In this document: in pieces, positions 50,028 through 56,040 of the stretch
Numbering within the stretch: the stretch's first letter is position 1
Layout: every line of letters begins with the position of its first letter
Assembly (NCBI GenBank): GCA_963923455.1
Contig: CAWULT010000017.1
Coordinates: 1 to 56,040, forward strand
Source of the DNA: CAWULT01 sp963923455
GTDB taxonomy: Bacteria > Acidobacteriota > Vicinamibacteria > Vicinamibacterales > UBA2999
Direction of reading: 5' to 3'
Length of the DNA: 56,040 nt
Made by a program: the position numbers and the translations under genes
The notes under the pieces: model-generated
The model's input: only the letters and a program-made list of their open reading frames with translations
Database searches by the model: none
What the model was told of the DNA's origin: nothing

Positions 50028-51485
50028 TCAGGCGCCGTCGGCCTGGAGGAACGGGCTGGTCAGCCCTCGTTCGTCCACGTCCACGTCGACGAGCAGCCAC
50101 GTGAACGGGTTCATCATCTCCTCCCAGGCCTGATTGCCAGGGTAGACCCAGGTGTTCGGGTCGGGGTTGGCCTTGTTGGCGGCCGAGTTGTCGTAGTGGG
50201 CGTCGACCCGCATCCGTGTGCCGGGCGGCAGCGGCACGTCGGTGTGGTACTGCAGCTGCCAGGCGTACTGGTAACGGGGCACGCTCAGCACCACCTCGCG
50301 CCGGCCGTCCGGATAGGTCACCGACCACGTCATGTCCTTGCCGCGGAAGTGCATGTGGGGCGACATCCACACGAGACGGGCGGCCTTGTTGATCGTCAGC
50401 TCGACCGGCGGCGACGTGTAGTTCGCCTCGTTCGGCGGAATCGCGAACGCCCGCGTGGCGCCGCTCGGCGCGAGGGCGACGAACTTCTTCGCCGGCTTGG
50501 CCTTCGCGACGGTGAAGCCAATCTTGAAGGTGTTGGTCACGGGCTTGCCGACCGTCTGGTAGTGCAGGTTGACGATCATGTTCTGCCCACCCTTGACCAG
50601 CACGCCGGCGTCGTACTCCCGGTAGTCGTGCAACGAGTACCCCGGCACGTAGCAGTTGGTGCCGCCGGCGGTGATCGTCGGGCGGCCGAGCCGGCGCTTC
50701 ACCTCGGTGCTGCCGACGTCGCGCGTCAGGATCCAGGCGTCGCGGTTCGCGGGCGCGCCGTTGCCCGACGCCGGCGGCGTGGCCGCCGCGGCCGCCGGCG
50801 GCCCCTGGCGACCGACGGGCCGGCCCTGTGCATCGCGCGCGATCTCGGCCCACTCGTAGCGGTTCAGCACCACGTCGGGGCGCGGCGGCTGGAACACGAA
50901 GCACATGTGGTGAACCGTCGCCGGCGCACTCGGCAGGATCTCCACCGACGTGACCCAGGTGTCCTCGGCGAATGGAGACGGAATCGCGATGTTCTCCCAC
51001 TCCACGACGCCCGAGGACGGCACCGCGTAGGCGGGCATCGTGACGACGACGTCGGGCTGCACCTGCCACCCGTCGGCCGGCCACGGGATGGGCGCGGGCG
51101 CCTGGCGAACGTCGCCCTGGGGTGCGCCCCCGTCGGCCCACGCCGCGAGGGTGTCGATCGCGGACTGATCGAGCGAACGATCGTTCAGGAAGTGGCCGTA
51201 GCGCGGGTCGGCGTGCCATGGCGGCATCGCCCGAGAGACGACCTGCGTCTTGATGGCCCGGGCCCACGGGCGCGCCTGCTCGTAGGTCAGCAGCGGCATC
51301 GGGCCGATCTGCCCCGGCCGGTGACAGCTCTGGCAGTTCTTCTGGAGGATCGGCAGGACATCGCGGGAGAACGTCGGCGACGACGACGGCGGCAGCCGCT
51401 GGGAGCCAGGGCCCTGCGCACCGATGACGGCCACACCCGCAGTCCAGACCGCCGCGCAAAGGAGAAGGGCATACACTCGGGCCAT
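50028..51485 (-). CDS. Cytochrome c fused to a copper type II monooxygenase-like domain
   Basis: This 485-residue exported protein has a signal peptide (about 1-23) and a haem-c motif CQSCH (C51-H55). A PHM-like double beta-sandwich follows, with potential copper ligands H192-H193 (HHMCF), H308 (NLHYQ), H377/H379 (HMHF) and M457 or M458. In peptidylglycine hydroxylase the corresponding residues are a His-His plus His site and a His-x-His plus Met site, so both copper sites seem present. Such fusions are common in Acidobacteriota, but the substrate is unknown. Start ATG 51483-51485 has GGAGG six bases upstream. It shares CATG with the divergent start of the next gene. Confidence 0.75.
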   Translation of the reverse strand: MARVYALLLCAAVWTAGVAVIGAQGPGSQRLPPSSSPTFSRDVLPILQKNCQSCHRPGQIGPMPLLTYEQARPWARAIKTQVVSRAMPPWHADPRYGHFLNDRSLDQSAIDTLAAWADGGAPQGDVRQAPAPIPWPADGWQVQPDVVVTMPAYAVPSSGVVEWENIAIPSPFAEDTWVTSVEILPSAPATVHHMCFVFQPPRPDVVLNRYEWAEIARDAQGRPVGRQGPPAAAAATPPASGNGAPANRDAWILTRDVGSTEVKRRLGRPTITAGGTNCYVPGYSLHDYREYDAGVLVKGGQNMIVNLHYQTVGKPVTNTFKIGFTVAKAKPAKKFVALAPSGATRAFAIPPNEANYTSPPVELTINKAARLVWMSPHMHFRGKDMTWSVTYPDGRREVVLSVPRYQYAWQLQYHTDVPLPPGTRMRVDAHYDNSAANKANPDPNTWVYPGNQAWEEMMNPFTWLLVDVDVDERGLTSPFLQADGA

Positions 51486-52392
51486 GTGGACCTCCAACGC
51501 CGGGGATTCTACTCTCGGACGGTCGGCCGGCCTACTGCTCGTACTGGTGGTGATGGCGGCTGGGCCGGCGCTCGGCCAGACGCGCCCCCTGCCCGACCGC
51601 GACGCCTTCCTGCGCGAGGTGCGGACCAGGCTCGACACCAACGACGATCGGCTGAGCGGCTACAGCTATGTGGAAACGACGCGGCGCGTGAAACTCGACG
51701 GCGGCGGGCGCCCCGCCGGCGAGTCGATCCGGATCGCGGAAAGCTACCCGGGCCTGCCAGGCGAGCCCCGTTGGGAACGGGTGCTCGAGGAAGATGGCCG
51801 GCGCACGCCCGACGCCGATCTGCGGAAGCTCGACCTCGAGCGCCAGCGCAAGGCGGAAGCATACGCGCGCCGGCTGCCCCGGCAGTCCGACGCCGACCGT
51901 GCCAGGGACGAACGGGAGGCTGCCAAGCGCCGGGCGGAGCGCGCGGCCCAGGTCGATGACGTCTTTCGGGCGTTCGACATCACGCTGCTCGGGCGCGACA
52001 TGCTCGACGGACACGACACGGTCGTCGTGTCGCTGACTCCGAGGCCAGACGCACGTACCCGGACGCGTCTCGGCGGGTTCCTGAAGTTCTTCCGAGGGCG
52101 GGCCTGGATCAGCGAGTCGGACCACGAGCTGGCGCGGCTCGAAGTGGAAACGACGCGCACCGTCTCGGTTGGCCTCGGCTTGCTCGGCCGCGTCCACGAG
52201 GGCACGCGAGCGGCTTTCGACCGGCGTCGTTCCGCCGACGGTGCCTGGCTGCCCACGCGGTCCGAATACACCTTCAGCGGGCGCTTTCTGCTGCTGCGGC
52301 GCATCCGGCAGGGCGGGACGATTCTGTTCTCGAACTACCGGCGGTTCACCGTCGACACCAGTCAGACGTTCTCGCCCTCTGTCGCGCCCTGA
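51484..52392 (+). CDS. Exported protein of unknown function
   Basis: This 302-residue protein has a hydrophobic export segment (about 14-32, ending PALGQ), a charged middle rich in Arg/Glu (about 100-150, likely helical) and a C-terminal half of alternating beta strands. The second half weakly recalls LolA/outer-membrane lipoprotein-sorting folds (GFLKFFRGRAWISESDHELARLEVE). I recognise no named family. ATG 51484-51486 is the first usable start with a signal peptide, but no good Shine-Dalgarno precedes it. An upstream ATG at 51424 would run through the neighbour's start region. Confidence 0.5.
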   Translation: MWTSNAGDSTLGRSAGLLLVLVVMAAGPALGQTRPLPDRDAFLREVRTRLDTNDDRLSGYSYVETTRRVKLDGGGRPAGESIRIAESYPGLPGEPRWERVLEEDGRRTPDADLRKLDLERQRKAEAYARRLPRQSDADRARDEREAAKRRAERAAQVDDVFRAFDITLLGRDMLDGHDTVVVSLTPRPDARTRTRLGGFLKFFRGRAWISESDHELARLEVETTRTVSVGLGLLGRVHEGTRAAFDRRRSADGAWLPTRSEYTFSGRFLLLRRIRQGGTILFSNYRRFTVDTSQTFSPSVAP

Positions 52393-52443
52393 CCGCTGCA
52401 CCGAGGCGCACGCGGCCACGCACCGGGCCACCGTCGGGGCGCG

Positions 52444-53085
52444 TCAGCCTTTGCGTGTCGCGCCGGCCCTCGTCAACACATCGACGAACACCTCGGTCGC
52501 CTGGGCGCCCGACACGCCGAACCGCCGGTCGATCACGAAGAAGGGCACACCGCTCGCCCCGAACTTGCGCGCCTCCTGTGCGTCGGCCTCGACGGCAGCC
52601 GCATAGGTGCCCTCGCGCAGCGCCGTCCGCGCGGCCTCGGCGTCGAGGCCGACCTCCGCGGCCAGCGCCACGAGGGACTCGGTGTCGAACAGGGACTTGC
52701 GTTCGGTGAAGTAGGCCTTGAAGAAGCGTTCGACCAGGGCGTCCTGCAGGCCCTGGGCTCTGGCCATGTGCAGCAGCTGGTGGGCCTCGGCGGTGTTACC
52801 GGTCACGCCGTCGTCCAGGTGGTACTCGAGCCCCTCGGCCGCGGCGGTCTGTTCCATCCGCGCGTCCATCGTCTCCACCTGCGGCGCCGTCAGGTGGTAC
52901 TTGGCCATCAGCATTTCACGGCGATTGATGGTCTGCCCTTTCGGGCGGGAGGGGTCGAGCTGGAAGGACCGATGCACGACTTCGACATCGCCCAGGCCCG
53001 AGGCCTGCCTCAGGGCCTGCTCGAACCGCCGCTTCCCGATGTAGCACCACGGGCAGACCACGTCCGACCAGATGTCGATGCGCAC
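52444..53085 (-). CDS. DsbA-family oxidoreductase (FrnE type)
   Basis: This 213-residue thioredoxin-fold protein begins RIDIWSDVVCPWCYIGKRR, with the CPWC active site at C11/C14, and has the GVSGVPFF-like cis-Pro region near the end (GASGVPFFVIDRRFGVSGAQ). FrnE/DsbA-like proteins lacking a signal peptide act as cytoplasmic disulfide isomerases or oxidoreductases. The start is a GTG (53083-53085), chosen because family members begin exactly here. The AGGAG sequence abuts the start too closely to be an ideal site, so the true start is slightly uncertain. Confidence 0.88.
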   Translation of the reverse strand: MRIDIWSDVVCPWCYIGKRRFEQALRQASGLGDVEVVHRSFQLDPSRPKGQTINRREMLMAKYHLTAPQVETMDARMEQTAAAEGLEYHLDDGVTGNTAEAHQLLHMARAQGLQDALVERFFKAYFTERKSLFDTESLVALAAEVGLDAEAARTALREGTYAAAVEADAQEARKFGASGVPFFVIDRRFGVSGAQATEVFVDVLTRAGATRKG

Positions 53086-53310
53086 CTCCTCTGAATACCC
53101 CAGCGGGGGGGGCACGTCAACAGCCGGCGACGCCGGTGCCCGCGCGATGACGCCGGAGGCAGGCGCGCCGTGGAGCGGGCGCGGCGTCGGCCTCGGCGGC
53201 TCACGGCGCCGGCGGGCCGCGCCTGGCGACAGGCCGGCGCCCGTCCCGGCCGGTCGGTCCCGACGATACGGTGGACAGGGCGGACCGATGTCGGGTACAA
53301 GGCGGCACGT

Positions 53311-54120
53311 ATGTCTGCCCACGTCTCCCGCACGCGACGACCGATCGCCCGCCTGCTCGGCCTGCTGACCCCGCTGGCCGTCGTCGCCGGCCTCGCGCCG
53401 GGCGGCGCTCAGGCCCAGGACCACGGCCAGTACGACCGCGCCGCGGTCGACATCGGCGCCCGGCTGTACGGCCAGCAGTGCCGCGGATGCCACGGCGCCA
53501 CCGGTGACACGGTCGCCGGCATCGACCTCAAACTCGGTCGCTTCAAGCGGGTCACCACGGACGAAGACCTGTCACGCATCATCGCGACCGGGCTGCCCGG
53601 CACCGGCATGCCGGGGTTCCGCCTGCAGCCCACCGAGATGAACGGTGTCGTCGCCTTCATTCGCGCCGGCTTCGACGCCGATTCGATCGCCGTCAAGGTC
53701 GGCAGCGCCGCGCGCGGGCAGGCCGTGTTCGAGGGCAAGGGCCAGTGCGCCACCTGCCACCGGGTCAACGGACGCGGCCCGCGCACGGCGCCCGACCTGA
53801 GCGACATCGGCGCCACGCGAACGCTCGCGGCCCTGCAGCGCTCGCTCGCCGACCCCACCGGGTCGATGCTGCCGATCAACCGGCCAGTCACGCTGGTGAC
53901 CCGGACCGGCCAGACATTCAAGGGACGCCGCCTGAACGAGGACACCCACACCGTGCAGCTCATCGACGACCAGGAACGGCTGCGTTCGGTGGCCAAGGCC
54001 GATCTGAAGACCTACGAGGTCGGCGCCACGTCGCCGATGCCCTCGTACAAGGATCGGTTCTCCGAGGAGGAACTCGCCGACCTGATCGGCTACCTCGTGT
54101 CGTTGCGGGGGGTCCGGTGA
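53311..54120 (+). CDS. Dihaem c-type cytochrome
   Basis: This 269-residue exported protein has a signal peptide (about 1-36, GAQAQ) and two haem-c motifs, CRGCH (57-61) and CATCH (146-150). Likely axial methionines are M100 or M110 in the first domain. After the second haem a small beta-rich segment (about 190-235) follows. It is translationally coupled to the PQQ dehydrogenase (TGATG, one-base overlap) and is almost certainly its electron acceptor. The 225-base region upstream, shared with the DsbA gene, holds no gene and presumably the promoter. Confidence 0.9.
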   Translation: MSAHVSRTRRPIARLLGLLTPLAVVAGLAPGGAQAQDHGQYDRAAVDIGARLYGQQCRGCHGATGDTVAGIDLKLGRFKRVTTDEDLSRIIATGLPGTGMPGFRLQPTEMNGVVAFIRAGFDADSIAVKVGSAARGQAVFEGKGQCATCHRVNGRGPRTAPDLSDIGATRTLAALQRSLADPTGSMLPINRPVTLVTRTGQTFKGRRLNEDTHTVQLIDDQERLRSVAKADLKTYEVGATSPMPSYKDRFSEEELADLIGYLVSLRGVR

Positions 54121-55775
54121 TGGCGCGGCTACGTCTCGCCCTCGCCGCGTCACTCGTGCTGCTGGCGGCGCCCACCCTCCGCGTCGGCGCGCAGGTGGGG
54201 ACCGACCGCCTGCTGCGCGCGGCCGACGAGCCCCGGAACTGGCTCACCTACAACGGCACCTACGCGAGCCAGCGGCACACCGCGCTCAGGCAGATCACGC
54301 CGGCCAACGTCAAGGACCTCCAGCAGCAGTGGGTGCTGCAGAATCAGGTCTACGGGGCGTGGCAGGCCTCGCCCATCGTGGTCGACGGGGTCATGTACGT
54401 GACCCAGCGCCCCAACGACGTCGTCGCGCTCGACGCCAAGACGGGCCGCGTCTTCTGGGTCTACCGCTACACCAATTCACCCGACCAGCGCATCTGCTGC
54501 GGCGCCAACAACCGCGGCGTCGCCATCCTCGGCGACACACTGTTCATGGGAACGCTCGACGCGCACCTCGTCGCGATCGACGCGCGCAACGGCCAGCCGC
54601 TGTGGAACAAGACGGTCGGCGATTCGCGCCGTGCCTACTCGATCACCCTCGCGCCGCTCGTCGTCAAGGACAAGGTGATCGTCGGCGTCGGCGGGGCCGA
54701 GTACGGCATCCGCGGCTTCATCGCGGCCTACGACGCGAAGACGGGTGAGGAGGCCTGGCGCTTCTACACCGTGCCAGGACCCGGCGAACCCGGGGCGGAC
54801 ACCTGGCCCAAGGACGCGTACCCCCACGGCGGCGGCTCGATCTGGGTGACTGGCAGCTACGACCCGGCCCTCAATCTGACGTACTGGGGGGTCGGCAACC
54901 CCGGGCCGGATTGGAACCCGGACCAGCGACCCGGCGACAACCTGTACACCAACGCCGTGGTCGCGCTCGACGCCGACACGGGACGGCTCAAGTGGCACTT
55001 TCAGTTCACGCCGAACGACGCCTACGACTACGACGCCGTGCAGGTGCCGGTGCTCGCCGACATGCCGTGGAACGGCATGCCGTCGAAGCTGATGCTCTGG
55101 GCGAACCGCAACGGCTTCTTCTACGTGCTCGATCGGGTCACGGGGAAGTTCCTGTCGGGCGCGCCGTTCGTCAAGGTGAACTGGGCGAGCGGCCTCGACG
55201 CGACGGGCCGCCCCATCCTGTCGACGCAGCCGCCCGGCGCCCCGACGTGGCCCGGCAACCAGGGGGGCACCAACTGGTACTCCCCGTCGTACAGCCCTCG
55301 CACGGGACTCTTCTACCTGTCGGCCTGGGAGAACTACGCGTCGGTGTTCCGCCGCGAGTACCAGGAGTTCCAGGAGGGCCGCAACTTCGCCGGTGGCGGC
55401 CACACCGTCGTCACCCCGGTCCCCGACGCGCCGTCGATCGGCATCGGCCGCAAGGGTCCGGTCAACAACTGGACCGACACGGTCGGCTACGGCTCGGTCA
55501 TCGCGCTCGACCCGAGGACCGGCCAGCGCAAGTGGACGTTCAAGCAGTTCGACGTCACCGACAGCGGCATCCTGACGACGGCAAGTGACCTGCTCTTCAC
55601 GGGTGGGCGGGAAGGCTACTTCTACGCGCTCGACGCCCGCACGGGGACCGTGCTCTGGAAGACCAGCCTCGGCGGCCAGATCGTCAACGGGCCCGTGAGC
55701 TACGAAGTCGACGGCAGGCAGTACGTCGCCACCATCTCGGGCAACTCGCTGGTGGCGTTCGCGCTGCGCGACTGA
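54120..55775 (+). CDS. PQQ-dependent alcohol dehydrogenase-like quinoprotein
   Basis: This 551-residue periplasmic protein has a signal peptide (about 1-24) and an eight-bladed PQQ propeller with repeated ALDAKTG-x-x-W-type tryptophan-docking motifs. The adjacent cysteine pair C126-C127 (RICCGANNRG) is the vicinal disulfide next to PQQ. The active-site segment TPNDAYDYDAVQ places Asp at 303 and a second Asp at 305, the DYD pattern that coordinates lanthanide in XoxF-type enzymes (calcium enzymes have Ala or Ser at the second site). The substrate, probably a small alcohol, is unknown. It overlaps the dihaem cytochrome gene by one base. Confidence 0.9.
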   Translation: MARLRLALAASLVLLAAPTLRVGAQVGTDRLLRAADEPRNWLTYNGTYASQRHTALRQITPANVKDLQQQWVLQNQVYGAWQASPIVVDGVMYVTQRPNDVVALDAKTGRVFWVYRYTNSPDQRICCGANNRGVAILGDTLFMGTLDAHLVAIDARNGQPLWNKTVGDSRRAYSITLAPLVVKDKVIVGVGGAEYGIRGFIAAYDAKTGEEAWRFYTVPGPGEPGADTWPKDAYPHGGGSIWVTGSYDPALNLTYWGVGNPGPDWNPDQRPGDNLYTNAVVALDADTGRLKWHFQFTPNDAYDYDAVQVPVLADMPWNGMPSKLMLWANRNGFFYVLDRVTGKFLSGAPFVKVNWASGLDATGRPILSTQPPGAPTWPGNQGGTNWYSPSYSPRTGLFYLSAWENYASVFRREYQEFQEGRNFAGGGHTVVTPVPDAPSIGIGRKGPVNNWTDTVGYGSVIALDPRTGQRKWTFKQFDVTDSGILTTASDLLFTGGREGYFYALDARTGTVLWKTSLGGQIVNGPVSYEVDGRQYVATISGNSLVAFALRD

Positions 55776-55840
55776 CCCGGCACCCATCACCACCCAGACT
55801 CCGCGGCGGGCTCGCAGCGCGCCGCGTGAAAGGATCGAGC

Positions 55841-56040
55841 ATGCGCCCGACCCTCCCGACACTCGCCCGCCTGAGCGCGGTGCTTCTCGCGCTCGCCGCT
55901 GCCACGGTCTGGGTGGCGGCCCAGTCGCCCGTCCAGTCGTGCAACGCGACGCCGGCGCCCGCCTGGTGCGCGGCGGCGCCCGGTGATCGGACGCAGGGCT
56001 GGCTGGTCGCCACGAGACCGTTGCGCGCCATCACCTCTGA
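55841..56040 (+). CDS. Partial exported protein, cut by the window end
   Basis: Sixty-six codons are visible from ATG 55841, preceded by AAAGGA eight bases upstream. The protein starts with a clear signal peptide (about 1-27, VWVAAQ), then QSCNATPAPAWCAAAPGDRTQGWLVATRP, and runs off the end of the window. The WCAA.xGDRxxGW pattern resembles the N-terminus of some acidobacterial gamma-glutamyltransferases, but this is a weak recollection-based match. It lies 65 bases after the dehydrogenase gene. Confidence 0.45.
   Translation, partial: MRPTLPTLARLSAVLLALAAATVWVAAQSPVQSCNATPAPAWCAAAPGDRTQGWLVATRPLRAITS

Noticed and set aside
1..56040. tRNA, rRNA, CRISPR, insertion sequences, prophage
   Set aside because: No cloverleaf, repeat-spacer pattern, transposase, integrase or terminal inverted repeat was recognised on either strand.

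Overview
The window is high-GC, densely coded bacterial DNA. Its gene content suggests a member of the Acidobacteriota, most likely Vicinamibacteria-like. The pointers are an Oar-type TonB receptor with an N-terminal carboxypeptidase-regulatory domain, a cytochrome c fused to a copper-monooxygenase-like fold, a PQQ dehydrogenase paired with a dihaem cytochrome, and a sirohaem reductase operon. The placement is an inference from gene families; no rRNA or other phylogenetic marker is present.

Region 1 (1-17.6 kb) is mostly housekeeping. It holds a sirohaem-dependent sulfite/nitrite reductase with its two sirohaem-making enzymes, then threonine synthase and homoserine kinase, all on the minus strand. 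A two-gene agmatine-to-putrescine operon (plus strand) follows. Then come a TonB receptor with an ADP/ATP-translocase-like carrier, a large Oar-type TonB receptor closed by a strong terminator, a small DMT transporter, a cytochrome-like protein, and a divergent pair of small exported proteins.

Region 2 (17.6-22.8 kb) is the most interesting part: a lasso-peptide-type RiPP locus. It has two 48-residue precursors too short for ordinary gene callers (17642-17788 and 18809-18955), an HPr-kinase-like tailoring kinase, an asparagine-synthetase-like lactam synthetase (C), a separate PqqD-like recognition protein (B1) and a transglutaminase-like leader protease (B2). In the opposite orientation, between C and B2, lies a PRMT-like methyltransferase with a PqqD-like tail. 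Both precursors carry the canonical Y-xx-P-x-L-xxx-G-x5-T leader motif at identical positions. Both have 19-residue, very polar, Arg-ending cores with an Asp at core position 9 if cleavage falls two residues after the Thr. No ABC exporter is visible.

Region 3 (22.9-49.9 kb) is an exopolysaccharide factory. Two Wzc-like tyrosine-autokinase co-polymerases flank an O-antigen-ligase-like protein and a SPOR-domain AAA ATPase. A minus-strand gene train of about 19 kb (49835 down to 30641) then encodes an outer-membrane barrel, an SLBB export protein, nine GT-B glycosyltransferases, a second ligase/polymerase, a Wzx-like flippase, a methyltransferase, a priming sugar transferase, a geranylgeranyl-reductase-like flavoprotein and a nucleotidyltransferase. 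Most junctions overlap by 1-4 bases.

Region 4 (50-56 kb) is redox and periplasmic: a cytochrome c/copper-monooxygenase-like protein divergent from an exported protein of unknown function (their start codons share one CATG), a FrnE-type DsbA protein, a dihaem cytochrome c overlapping a PQQ dehydrogenase with a lanthanide-type DYD motif, and the 5' end of one further exported protein. No tRNA, rRNA, CRISPR array, insertion sequence or prophage was seen.
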